NCBI GenBank assembly: GCA_020201305.1
Contig: JAIVHC010000156.1
Span: 1-17,223 of the forward strand
Direction: 5' to 3'
Origin: Geobacteraceae bacterium
Lineage (GTDB): Bacteria > Desulfobacterota > Desulfuromonadia > Desulfuromonadales > Desulfuromonadaceae
DNA length: 17,223 bases
The notes under the pieces were generated by a model. It was not told the origin of the DNA and searched no databases. It worked only from the letters and a program-made list of their open reading frames with translations. The translations under genes and the position numbers were made by a program. Below, in pieces: positions 1 through 10,730 of the stretch. Each line of letters starts with the position of its first letter. The first letter of the stretch is position 1.

Positions 1-510
1 ATTAAGGCTGTGGTGGACTATGTGACGCGCAACGAACCCGGGGTTACCCTGGCCATGCTGGGCAATTCCATGGGGGGAGCCCTGTCAATCTGCTATGCGG
101 CGCGGGATGAACGCGTCAGGGCAGTGGTGGCTCAATCACCGTATGCAAGTATGCGCCACAGCTTAAGTCAGGGGGTAAGGTATTTTACGGGCCTGCCAGC
201 ATTTCCATTCGTACCCCTGATGCGTTTCTTCAGTCTGCCATATGTTGATCTGGATGCAGCAGAGATCTCTCCTATTGCCATGTTGGCGCGCCTCCAGGAC
301 ACTCCGGTACTCATAATGATGGGGGGAGCGGATGAAGTCGTTAATCCCCAGGGAGCGCAACAACTGTATGAGGCCGGAGGGGAAAGCGCCCGGCTGTGGT
401 ACGAACCCGCGTTGGAGCATGTGAACTTTCACATCGATATGGCGCCGGAGTTTGAACGCAGGGTGGTGGAATATTTAACCACGGCTTTGCGAGATACCCT
501 TTCCAACTAA
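1..510 (+). CDS. alpha/beta hydrolase, 3' part (5' end outside window)
   Basis: This is the C-terminal part of a serine hydrolase of the alpha/beta-hydrolase superfamily. The frame is open from base 1, so the true start lies upstream; the GTG at base 10 is not a credible start because the nucleophile elbow follows only about 20 residues later. The elbow reads GNSMGG, with the serine at bases 67-69. The likely acid is the Asp in GGADEVV (bases 331-333) and the likely base is the His in LEHVNF (bases 418-420), so the whole triad falls in the visible part. The spacing is typical of the family. The substrate cannot be read from sequence; esterase, lipase or acylaminoacyl-peptidase-like roles are all possible. 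It is the only plus-strand gene here and it converges on recG, with the two stop codons overlapping in the tetranucleotide CTAA at 507-510. Confidence 0.85.
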   Translation: MKAVVDYVTRNEPGVTLAMLGNSMGGALSICYAARDERVRAVVAQSPYASMRHSLSQGVRYFTGLPAFPFVPLMRFFSLPYVDLDAAEISPIAMLARLQDTPVLIMMGGADEVVNPQGAQQLYEAGGESARLWYEPALEHVNFHIDMAPEFERRVVEYLTTALRDTLSN

Positions 511-2516
511 CCCACTCCGGCGAGTTCGAGTTTTTCTCCCCATCTGCGCTCCATGGTTTCGAGCACAGGTCTTAACTCCGGGTTACTTAGATCATGCGCG
601 CTTGCAAACACAAAAGCATCAGTCCGCGCATGTTCAAGAATCTTCCTGTCTTCAAGCAGGTCAGCGACCCTGAACTGTGGCAATCCCGCCTGCTGGGTAC
701 CGAGATACTCACCGGGCCCACGCAGGTGCAGGTCGGCTTCAGCAATATTGAACCCATCGCGGTAGCGCTCCAGCATGTGCAGACGTTCGCGCCCCTGCGC
801 CGAACATGGAGCAGAGTGGAACAAGAAACAATAGCTCTTCTCCTCCCCCCGCCCTACCCGGCCGCGCAATTGGTGCAATTGCGCAAGTCCGAAGCGCTCC
901 GCATGTTCTATCACCATCACGGTGGCATTAGGCACATCAATTCCCACCTCGATCACACTCGTAGCCACCAGCACGTCCAGTTCGCCGCCTTTAAAGCGTG
1001 TCATCACCGTATCTTTATCCGCGCTGTTCATGCGTCCGTGGAGCAACCCCACCCTGCACACATCGCCAAGTTCATCCTGCAAATGGGTAAATGCATCTTC
1101 AGCCGCCTTCAGCTCCAGGGTTTCCGATTCCTCCACCAGGGGATAGATAAAGTAGCTCTGAAGCCCGGCGCGGGTCTGCTCTTTGATGAAGTTGTAGAGT
1201 CCGGCGCGCTTTGCCTCGGACAACACCCGCGTGAGTATGGGCACACGTCCCCGAGGAAGCTCGTCAATAACAGATACCTGCAGATCACCATATAAAGTCA
1301 TGGACAGGGTGCGCGGGATGGGGGTCGCAGTCATAACCAGCACATCCGGATTGTCTCCTTTTTTGCGCAGGGCGTTGCGTTGCTGCACCCCGAAACGATG
1401 CTGCTCATCGATAACAACCAGACCCAGATCGTTAAACACCACATCATCCTGAAGCAGCGCATGGGTGCCGACAATGATATCGATCTGGGCGTGGTGCAGT
1501 CCTGCGAGGGTCTCGTGACGCGTACGCGTCGGAGTGGAACCGGTGAGAAGCGCCGTTTTGAGTTTCAGACGCGGAAGCCAGTCGGCAAAGAAGCGGTAGT
1601 GTTGTTCGGCGAGAATTTCCGTTGGAGCGATCACACCCACCTGCGCACCGTTTTCTACCGCGATCAAGGCACTGAGCAGAGCTACAACGGTCTTTCCGCT
1701 TCCCACATCACCCTGCAGGAGTCGATGCATGGGTATGGGCGCCATCATATCCTCCTTGATTTCCCCCAGGACGCGCAGCTGCGCCGGGGTCAGCTCAAAG
1801 GGGAGTTGTCTGATCAGAGGACGGGTGTAGCGGTGGGATACTTCGAAAGCCCGTCCGCGCAGTTGCTCCTGGGTGTGGCGACGCAATGCGAGCCCCAGCT
1901 GCAGATAGAAAAAGTCATCATATATCAGGCTGCGATGCGCGGTTGAGGAGCGCGTCTGCAGGGCCTGAATATCTGCATCGATGGCGGGATTGTGGACTCG
2001 GGAGATAGCTTCGCCCAGATCAATCAGGGAACGCTTATGGCGCAGGGAAGCAGGAATATCGGAGTGAAGCAGGGAAGCATATTCAGCTGCCGCAGACTGA
2101 ATAATCCCCCGCATGCGTTTCTGACTAATGCCTTCGGTAAGAGGATATACCGGGAGGATGGCAGCTCCGGGATCCGCGCCGGGATCAAAATCGACCTCAG
2201 GGTGCAGTATCTCGCGCTGGGATCCAAAAATGCGCACCTCCCCGAAGGCGAGGATTTCGCGTCCGGAGCGGTAGGAGCGTTCCATCCAGGAGCGGCGGTA
2301 GTGAAACCATTTCAGGACGATCTGTCCGCTGTCATCCCCGACCAGGACTTCAAACACCCTGCGCGAACCACGATTGCCGAGTTTGACCTCGGCGCCACTC
2401 AGAACACGGGCGCGAAACGGACGCGCTTCGCCGGGACGCAATGTCCTACCCCTTTGAGGGAAGCCAACGGGGCTAAAAGCACTGCGGTAGCATTGGATGC
2501 TTGCGCCATACAGCAA
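507..2516 (-). CDS. recG: ATP-dependent DNA helicase RecG, main frame (N-terminus disrupted)
   Basis: RecG is a superfamily 2 helicase that remodels stalled replication forks and branch-migrates Holliday junctions. The visible frame has the OB-fold wedge domain (about residues 30-110), Walker A GDVGSGKT (269-276), the DEAH-type box DEQH (370-373), the TATPIPRT motif, and QLRGRVGRG of motif VI, followed by the RecG C-terminal region. At 669 codons it is a little shorter than the roughly 690 of E. coli. The frame opens at a TTG (2516-2514) directly after an in-frame TAG, and its first 24 or so residues do not resemble any RecG. The typical RecG N-terminus is instead encoded in another frame at 2509-2444 (separate entry). 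The first native-looking residues in this frame are LRPGEARPF from codon 26. The gene is therefore either a truncated or inactivated recG, or carries an assembly error. The family assignment is certain; functional status is open. Confidence 0.9.
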   Translation of the reverse strand: MLYGASIQCYRSAFSPVGFPQRGRTLRPGEARPFRARVLSGAEVKLGNRGSRRVFEVLVGDDSGQIVLKWFHYRRSWMERSYRSGREILAFGEVRIFGSQREILHPEVDFDPGADPGAAILPVYPLTEGISQKRMRGIIQSAAAEYASLLHSDIPASLRHKRSLIDLGEAISRVHNPAIDADIQALQTRSSTAHRSLIYDDFFYLQLGLALRRHTQEQLRGRAFEVSHRYTRPLIRQLPFELTPAQLRVLGEIKEDMMAPIPMHRLLQGDVGSGKTVVALLSALIAVENGAQVGVIAPTEILAEQHYRFFADWLPRLKLKTALLTGSTPTRTRHETLAGLHHAQIDIIVGTHALLQDDVVFNDLGLVVIDEQHRFGVQQRNALRKKGDNPDVLVMTATPIPRTLSMTLYGDLQVSVIDELPRGRVPILTRVLSEAKRAGLYNFIKEQTRAGLQSYFIYPLVEESETLELKAAEDAFTHLQDELGDVCRVGLLHGRMNSADKDTVMTRFKGGELDVLVATSVIEVGIDVPNATVMVIEHAERFGLAQLHQLRGRVGRGEEKSYCFLFHSAPCSAQGRERLHMLERYRDGFNIAEADLHLRGPGEYLGTQQAGLPQFRVADLLEDRKILEHARTDAFVFASAHDLSNPELRPVLETMERRWGEKLELAGVG
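2399..2509 (-). pseudogene. recG: out-of-frame N-terminal fragment of RecG
   Basis: An ATG at 2509-2507 opens a 36-codon frame, offset from the main recG frame, that ends at a TGA (2401-2399). Codons 1-22 read MAQASNATAVLLAPLASLKG followed by VG. This matches the usual RecG opening, where a variable lead is followed by a Leu-Lys/Thr-Gly-Val-Gly motif. The ATG has an AGGA Shine-Dalgarno about 10 nt upstream, better placed than for the TTG at 2516. Directly after GVG the sequence passes, in the other frame, into the LRPGE that begins the wedge domain. In E. coli RecG about 38 residues separate these two points. So roughly 110 nt, not a multiple of three, appears to be missing at about 2443. Confidence 0.7.
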
Positions 2517-2533
2517 AAATCCTGCCTAACGCA

Positions 2534-2740
2534 TCAGCCCTGCTCTGCGAGCAGGGCGTTGAGACGCTGCAGAAGCTCCTCCGGATCGAGACCGTGGTTG
2601 ATGGCCCCCTGGCGTAATGACTCATGTGTGACGCCGGAGCATTCCGCACAGTGGAGACCGTATTCACCCAGAAGTGCCTGCGCCTCGGGATGCAGTTTGA
2701 GGACTTCCACCATTTTGGTGTTCAAATCAATGTTTGCCAT
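2534..2740 (-). CDS. DUF1858 domain protein (68 aa)
   Basis: This small, probably cytosolic protein consists of a single DUF1858 domain, the fold also found at the N-terminus of ScdA/RIC-type and hybrid-cluster-associated proteins. The visible hallmarks are the helix KMVEVLKLHPEAQALL, then GLHCAEC with a Cys-x2-Cys pair, and the closing LDPEELLQRLNALL. The two cysteines could bind a metal or undergo redox chemistry, but the function of stand-alone members is unknown to me. It starts 5 nt after the greA stop codon and ends 24 nt before the ATG of the recG N-terminal fragment, so all three are probably on one transcript. Family membership is well supported; no role is proposed. Confidence 0.85.
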   Translation of the reverse strand: MANIDLNTKMVEVLKLHPEAQALLGEYGLHCAECSGVTHESLRQGAINHGLDPEELLQRLNALLAEQG

Positions 2741-2745
2741 GCAGG

Positions 2746-3222
2746 CTACTTATACTCAATGTCGGTTACTTCGTACACCTTGAGCCCCGACGGAACCCGG
2801 ATGCGCACCTCGTCATCGAGTACGTGCCCGATAAGGGCTTTCCCTACGGGTGAAGTTACCGAGATCTTTCCCAGTTTGATGTCAGCTTCATCTTCACCCA
2901 CAATCTGGTAAATAACTTCATTCTCATTGTCTACATCAAACAGGGTCACGGTAGCGCCAAATACAATCTTGTTAGATTGGATCTTTTTGGGGTCTATCAC
3001 CTCGGCACGCGCAATTCTGTCGTTGAGTTCTTTAATGCGTGCTTCAACATGCCCCTGGCGATCCTTGGCGGCATCGTACTCGGCGTTTTCCGAGAGATCG
3101 CCATGGGATCTGGCTTCAGCGATATCTTCAACTACTTTGGGACGGTCAACCCGCATGCGCTGCTTGAGCTCCTGCTGGAGTTTTTCATACGATTCAGGAG
3201 TCATGGGAATTGAATCTGACAT
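2746..3222 (-). CDS. greA: transcription elongation factor GreA
   Basis: GreA enters the RNA polymerase secondary channel and stimulates cleavage of backtracked RNA, rescuing arrested complexes. At 158 aa it has the standard length. The N-terminal antiparallel coiled coil (about residues 1-75) carries the tip motif GDLSENAEYDAAKDRQ, with acidic residues D42 and E45 that coordinate the catalytic magnesium. The C-terminal FKBP-like domain contains VTSPVGKALIGHVLDDEVRI. The start is supported by AAGGA about 9 nt upstream of the ATG. It lies 119 nt downstream of carB, beyond a strong hairpin, so it may be partly uncoupled from the pyr operon. Its coupling to pyrimidine genes is a recurrent arrangement in delta-proteobacteria, as I recall. 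Confidence 0.97.
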   Translation of the reverse strand: MSDSIPMTPESYEKLQQELKQRMRVDRPKVVEDIAEARSHGDLSENAEYDAAKDRQGHVEARIKELNDRIARAEVIDPKKIQSNKIVFGATVTLFDVDNENEVIYQIVGEDEADIKLGKISVTSPVGKALIGHVLDDEVRIRVPSGLKVYEVTDIEYK

Positions 3223-3254
3223 GGTAGTTTCCTTTATTGGGTGTATTAACGCAA

Positions 3255-3294
3255 TAAAGTTACGGGCAGGCTCATAGGCCCACCCGTAACTTTA
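3255..3294 (-). other. strong hairpin in the carB-greA gap
   Basis: A perfect 12-bp inverted repeat (TAAAGTTACGGG at 3255-3266 against CCCGTAACTTTA at 3283-3294) encloses a second 3-bp stem (GGC 3269-3271, GCC 3278-3280) across a symmetrical 2x2 internal loop. Neither strand has a clear U-run after the stem; the minus strand continues TTGCGTTAA. It may therefore be a weak or Rho-assisted terminator, a 3' stability or processing element for the car mRNA, or both. It sits about 33 nt upstream of the greA start on the transcript. Confidence 0.6.
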
Positions 3295-3307
3295 CGTCTA
3301 TCCGCCT

Positions 3308-3336
3308 ACGCATCCGCGCCGATGCGCGCAATGCGT
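3308..3336 (-). other. short imperfect hairpin just after the carB stop
   Basis: ACGCAT (3308-3313) pairs with ATGCGT (3331-3336), and an inner GCGC/GCGC stem closes a 4-nt loop. It starts 6 nt after the carB stop codon on the transcript and has no U-tract. With the stronger hairpin at 3255-3294 it makes the 119-nt carB-greA gap almost entirely structured. Confidence 0.4.
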
Positions 3337-3341
3337 ATTTT

Positions 3342-6602
<3,261 letters not shown>

Positions 6603-6612
6603 TTATATGTCC

Positions 6613-7740
6613 TTACTTAATGTTCTTTTTGAAGTTTTTCATGGCGGTGACAAAGGTATCAAACAGATAGGTGGAATCGTGCGGACCGGGAGAGGCCTCT
6701 GGATGATACTGTACCGAAAACGCCGGCAGGGTTTTGTGTTCAATCCCTTCAACCGTATTGTCGTTGAGGTTGATATGTGAGACCACGGTATCTGCATTCA
6801 GCGAATCGGGATCCACCGCAAAACCGTGATTCTGCGCGGTGATGTAAACTTCCCCGCTACTGTACTGTACCGGCTGGTTGCCACCACGGTGACCGAATTT
6901 CAGCTTATAGGTTTTACCTCCCAGGGCAATACTCAGCAGCTGGTGTCCGAGACAGATGCCGAACAGCGGTACCTTACCCAGCAAGGCGCGAATCGCATCC
7001 TGAGCATAGTCCAGCGGCTCCGGATCACCGGGGCCGTTGCTCAAAAACACTCCGTCCGGATTCAGCTCCAAGACCTCTTGTGCCGGAGTGGTTGCGGGCA
7101 CCACAGTGACATCACAACCACGCTGGGCCAGGTGGCGCAGAATATTGCGCTTGATCCCGAAATCGTATGCTACCACCTTCAGATGTGCCGCTTCCACCAC
7201 GCGTGGATAACCGTGCTCCAGGGTCCAGAGTTTTTGATCCCAACTGTATGATGTGTCCGTAGTTACTTCCTTAACCAGATCCCGTCCCACGAGTCCGGGA
7301 GACTGACGCGCTTTCTCCACCACACTCTCGGGGTTGGAATCAACACTCGAGATCACCCCCACCTGGGCACCCTTTTCGCGGATATGCCTCACCAGAGCCC
7401 GGGTATCAATCCCCTGTATCCCGACAATATTATTATCTTCCAGGTAATCATTCAGCGAACGGGTTGCACGCCAGTTGCTCGGCGCCTGGCAACACTCCTT
7501 AACCACAAAACCGGCAAGATACGGGACTCCGGATTCTACATCCTCTTCGTTGACTCCGCAGTTGCCTATTTGAGGATAGGTCATGGTAACTATTTCCCCA
7601 TGGTAGGAGGGATCCGTGAGAATCTCCTGGTATCCGCTCATACTCGTGTTGAAAACTACCTCGCCAGACACCTCGCCCATGGCTCCAATCGCCTCACCGT
7701 GAAAGACCCTGCCATCAGCAAGAGCCAGTATTGCTTTCAT
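6613..7740 (-). CDS. carA: carbamoyl-phosphate synthase, small (glutaminase) subunit
   Basis: CarA hydrolyses glutamine and passes ammonia to CarB. At 375 aa it has the expected length. The N-terminal CPSase small-chain domain is recognisable by GEVVFNTSMSGYQEILTDPS (residues 26-45). The C-terminal class I glutamine amidotransferase domain has the nucleophile C263 in FGICLGHQLL and the His-Glu pair H346/E348 in QYHPEASPGPHDS, so the catalytic triad is complete. SNGPGDP (234-240) forms the oxyanion-side loop. The ATG is preceded by GGGAG about 11 nt upstream. It follows pyrC by 61 nt and precedes carB by 10 nt, inside the PyrR-controlled operon. Confidence 0.98.
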   Translation of the reverse strand: MKAILALADGRVFHGEAIGAMGEVSGEVVFNTSMSGYQEILTDPSYHGEIVTMTYPQIGNCGVNEEDVESGVPYLAGFVVKECCQAPSNWRATRSLNDYLEDNNIVGIQGIDTRALVRHIREKGAQVGVISSVDSNPESVVEKARQSPGLVGRDLVKEVTTDTSYSWDQKLWTLEHGYPRVVEAAHLKVVAYDFGIKRNILRHLAQRGCDVTVVPATTPAQEVLELNPDGVFLSNGPGDPEPLDYAQDAIRALLGKVPLFGICLGHQLLSIALGGKTYKLKFGHRGGNQPVQYSSGEVYITAQNHGFAVDPDSLNADTVVSHINLNDNTVEGIEHKTLPAFSVQYHPEASPGPHDSTYLFDTFVTAMKNFKKNIK

Positions 7741-7801
7741 ATAGATTTCTACTCCCTTTACATCGTGTTAAATGGACTGTTTATGTATTCGATCCTACAA
7801 C

Positions 7802-9079
7802 TTATACCTCATCGTGCATCACTTTTCCATCCCGCAGGGTCATCACTGCTTTCCCCTTCATACTCAGGTTTTCAAAAGGGGTGTTAAATGAGCGCGACTT
7901 TATATTCTGCCGTGTAGCTTCCCACGTATGTTCAAGGTTGAGAATTGCAACATCCGCTGCGGCGCCGATTGCGAGTGTTCCACGTGGAATTCCCAGCGCT
8001 TTTGCCGCTTTGTAGCTTAGCAGGGCAATAACTTCCTGCAGGGAAAGGATGCCTTCATTCACCAGGCGCAAAGCGAGAGGGAGGGCGGTTTCAAGTCCGA
8101 TCATACCGTATGCCGCGTAGCTGAACTCCATATTTTTGTCATCGATATGGTGTGGGGCATGGTCGGTGGCAATAGCATCGATGGTGCCATCGCGCAGACC
8201 TTCCTTCATAGCTGCAACATCCTCGGCGGTGCGCAGAGGGGGGCCGACCTTGGCGTTTACATCGTAACCACGTACGGCCTGTTCTGTAAGGGTGAAATGA
8301 TGTGGCGTAACCTCACACGTAACATGCACTCCACGTTGCTTGGCGGCACGGACCAGTTCTACAGTACGGCGTGATGAGATATGACATACATGCAAATGTG
8401 CACCGGTAAGCTCCGCAAGCATTATGTCGCGTGCAACACTTGCGGCTTCCGAGACCCAGGGATTGCCGGACAGACCCAGTTCCGTGGAAAGGGCACCCTC
8501 GTTCATCACCCCACCGTTCTTGATGGATTCATCTTCAGAATGGGCAATGATAGGCATAGCAAATCCGTGCGCATATTCCATGGCATGGCGCAGCATCGCC
8601 CCATCTTCTACGTTGAGACCGTCATCAGAAAATCCGACACATCCGGCAAGCTTCAAGTCCCCCATTTCTACAAGTGAATCCCCCTTCTGACCTTTGGTGA
8701 TACTGCAGATGGGAAAGACGTTGGCGAACCCTTCGAGCTGAGCTTTTTGTATTATATAGCGCGTTATGGCTTTGTTGTCATTGCACGGATTGGTGTTGGG
8801 CATACATGCAACCGAAGTAAATCCCCCTGCCGCAGCTGCCCGGGTTCCGGAGACAATATCCTCCTTGTACTCATAGCCGGGGTCGCGCAAATGGACATGA
8901 ATATCCACCAGGCCGGGAGTTACTACCAGCCCTGTGGCATCAATCACCTGCTCATCCGCTCCTGACTCAAGGTTTTTACCTATCTGTTCAATCCGGCCTG
9001 AAACAATGCGCACATCCATTACCGCGTCAATATTCTGCGCGGGATCTATCACTCTTCCATTCTTAATCGTTGTTTTCAT
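7802..9079 (-). CDS. pyrC: dihydroorotase, class I
   Basis: PyrC cyclises N-carbamoyl-aspartate to dihydroorotate, the third step of pyrimidine synthesis. At 425 aa it has class I (Bacillus/Aquifex-like) length rather than the roughly 350 aa of the E. coli class II enzyme. Metal ligands are visible: H61 and H63 in DIHVHLRDPG, D153 in FSDDG (class I enzymes use Asp where class II has carbamylated Lys), H180, H233, and D306 in ATDHAPH. The substrate loop MPNTNP is present. All catalytic positions are intact, so this is an active enzyme and not the inactive PyrC-like chaperone subunit found beside PyrB in Pseudomonas. The ATG has GAGAGG upstream. It lies 74 nt after pyrB and 61 nt before carA. 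Confidence 0.97.
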   Translation of the reverse strand: MKTTIKNGRVIDPAQNIDAVMDVRIVSGRIEQIGKNLESGADEQVIDATGLVVTPGLVDIHVHLRDPGYEYKEDIVSGTRAAAAGGFTSVACMPNTNPCNDNKAITRYIIQKAQLEGFANVFPICSITKGQKGDSLVEMGDLKLAGCVGFSDDGLNVEDGAMLRHAMEYAHGFAMPIIAHSEDESIKNGGVMNEGALSTELGLSGNPWVSEAASVARDIMLAELTGAHLHVCHISSRRTVELVRAAKQRGVHVTCEVTPHHFTLTEQAVRGYDVNAKVGPPLRTAEDVAAMKEGLRDGTIDAIATDHAPHHIDDKNMEFSYAAYGMIGLETALPLALRLVNEGILSLQEVIALLSYKAAKALGIPRGTLAIGAAADVAILNLEHTWEATRQNIKSRSFNTPFENLSMKGKAVMTLRDGKVMHDEV

Positions 9080-9153
9080 GCCATATACCTCTCGAAAATA
9101 GCCAAAGTGGCCAAAGAGAATTGTAACTGTTCAGTAGGGCTTGTGACAGAGCA

Positions 9154-10089
9154 TTATTCTTTATCGCTTCCACCTGTGAGCAGATATAAAAGCGCCATTC
9201 TCACCGCTACCCCGTTTTCAACCTGCTCCAGGATGACGTTCTGTTTTCCGTCGGCAACGTAGGATGAAATCTCCACCCCGCGATTTAGGGGCCCAGGGTG
9301 CATCACGATGGCATCAGGCTTTGCGAGTTTCATGTTTTCGGGGTTGAGGGCAAAAAACTGGGCATATTCACGTTTGGTAGGCAATAACTTACCCCCTCCT
9401 TCGCGTTCCAGTTGAATGCGCAGCATCATTACCACATCCGCATCCTTGATCGCGGCGTTAATGTCGGTGTAGACCTCGGCGCCAAGCTCTTCCAAGCCGG
9501 GGGGAAGCATAGTGGATGGGCCCGCAAGCCGCACCGTAGCGCCCATAGTCTTTAAGGCGTAGAGATTGGAACGCGCCACCCGGCTGCGTGCGATATCGCC
9601 GATAATGGCCACCGTAAGCCCTTCCAGGGTTCCTTTGTGCTCCTTGATGGTCATAAGGTCGAGCAGCGACTGGGTCGGATGCTCATGCGCCCCATCTCCG
9701 GCGTTTATGACGCTGCAGCGACTGAGGCGGTGAGCCAGATAGTCCGGAGCGCCGGATGCAGGATGGCGCATTACGATCACATCAGCATCCATGGCTTCGA
9801 TGTTCTTCGCCGTGTCCTCCAGGGTTTCCCCTTTGCTGACCGATGAAGAGGCCGCGGCTATATTAATGGTGTCGGCAGACATCCGCTTCCCCGCAAGTTC
9901 AAAAGAGGTACGGGTACGGGTGCTGTTTTCGTAGAAGAGATTGATGATGGTTTTTCCCCGCAGGGTGGGAACCTTTTTGATATCGCGCTGATTGATCTCT
10001 TTGAAGCTCTGCGCGGTAGTGAGAATGAGATCGATATCTGCGCGCGACAGAACCTTGGTACTGATGATGTGTTTGTGTGCAAATGACAT
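9154..10089 (-). CDS. pyrB: aspartate carbamoyltransferase catalytic chain
   Basis: PyrB condenses carbamoyl phosphate with aspartate, the committed step of pyrimidine synthesis. At 311 aa it is full length. The carbamoyl-phosphate motif FYENSTRTRTSFE places S56-T57-R58-T59-R60 in the phosphate loop. The 80s loop SVSKGETLEDTA, HPTQ (137-140) and HPGPLNRGVEI (264-274) are all present. No pyrI regulatory chain is in the window, so the holoenzyme is either a catalytic trimer or assembles with PyrC as in Aquifex. Without PyrI, control would rest mainly on operon expression and on CarB feedback. The ATG has GGAGAA 6 nt upstream and follows pyrR by 34 nt. Confidence 0.97.
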   Translation of the reverse strand: MSFAHKHIISTKVLSRADIDLILTTAQSFKEINQRDIKKVPTLRGKTIINLFYENSTRTRTSFELAGKRMSADTINIAAASSSVSKGETLEDTAKNIEAMDADVIVMRHPASGAPDYLAHRLSRCSVINAGDGAHEHPTQSLLDLMTIKEHKGTLEGLTVAIIGDIARSRVARSNLYALKTMGATVRLAGPSTMLPPGLEELGAEVYTDINAAIKDADVVMMLRIQLEREGGGKLLPTKREYAQFFALNPENMKLAKPDAIVMHPGPLNRGVEISSYVADGKQNVILEQVENGVAVRMALLYLLTGGSDKE

Positions 10090-10123
10090 AAATGTTCTCC
10101 ATACTCAGATGACGTAGCCGGGG

Positions 10124-10663
10124 TCAGGGCTTTAGCAGTCGTACCTCTTGTGCTTCTCCGCTGGGATCAAATTCAACTTCTATCTTCTCCAAAGCCGCGG
10201 TGGGCACATTGCGCCCCACATAGTCGGCGCGGATGGGCAACTCACGATGTCCGCGGTCAATCAGGACAGCGAGCTGGATATTCGCGGGCCTGCCGATATC
10301 CATGATCGCATCCATGGCGGCGCGTATGGTGCGTCCGGTAAACAGCACTTCATCCACCAGAACTACATTGCGCTTATCGAGTTTAAACGGAATCTCTGTC
10401 TTTCCGACCGGGCGCGGGTCACGCGTGCTCCCCACATCGTCGCGATACATGGTGACATCCACAGCTCCCAGGGGTACCTCTATCTGCTCAATTTCAGCTA
10501 TCTTCTGCTGAATCATGCGCGCGATGTGATCTCCACCGGTGCGGATGCCCACTAGTACCATATTGTCACAGCCTTTGTTTTTTTCGAGGAGTTGATGACT
10601 TATACGGGTTATGGCACGACGAATCGCTTCATTGTTGAGGAGTGTTGTACAGGTTGCGGGCAT
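10124..10663 (-). CDS. pyrR: bifunctional pyr operon RNA-binding regulator / uracil phosphoribosyltransferase PyrR
   Basis: PyrR binds a specific hairpin in pyr leader RNA when UMP is high and lowers expression; it also has uracil phosphoribosyltransferase activity. At 179 aa it matches the family. It has a type I PRTase fold with the PRPP loop VDEVLFTGRT (103-112), where many family members have Asp-Asp in place of Asp-Glu, the GIRTGGDHIA loop near 39-48, and DVTMYRDDVG (69-78) of the flexible hood. It is the first gene of the operon and lies directly downstream of a leader that contains a good PyrR-binding hairpin, so autoregulation is expected. The ATG (10663) is preceded by GGAGG with 4 nt spacing. 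Confidence 0.95.
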   Translation of the reverse strand: MPATCTTLLNNEAIRRAITRISHQLLEKNKGCDNMVLVGIRTGGDHIARMIQQKIAEIEQIEVPLGAVDVTMYRDDVGSTRDPRPVGKTEIPFKLDKRNVVLVDEVLFTGRTIRAAMDAIMDIGRPANIQLAVLIDRGHRELPIRADYVGRNVPTAALEKIEVEFDPSGEAQEVRLLKP

Positions 10664-10699
10664 ATGACCTCCATCCAGTCAACGGCTTAACAGGGTGAT

Positions 10700-10724
10700 T
10701 TATCCGGAAGGACCGCCCGGATAA
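10700..10724 (-). other. second leader hairpin between terminator and pyrR
   Basis: A perfect 8-bp inverted repeat, TTATCCGG (10700-10707) against CCGGATAA (10717-10724), has a 9-nt loop. It begins 6 nt after the stop codon of the leader ORF and ends about 37 nt before the pyrR start. No U-run follows, so it is not an intrinsic terminator. A 5' stabiliser of the readthrough mRNA or a processing site are possible roles. Confidence 0.5.
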
Positions 10725-10730
10725 GGGACG

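Noticed and set aside
3255..3294. Rho-independent terminator at the carB-greA gap
   Set aside because: The stem is strong but neither strand has a U-run after it, so I list it only as a hairpin.
9077..9085. Tiny ORF ATGGCATGA overlapping the pyrC start codon on the minus strand
   Set aside because: Two codons only, with an ATGA overlap that arises easily by chance; the Shine-Dalgarno spacing favours pyrC itself.
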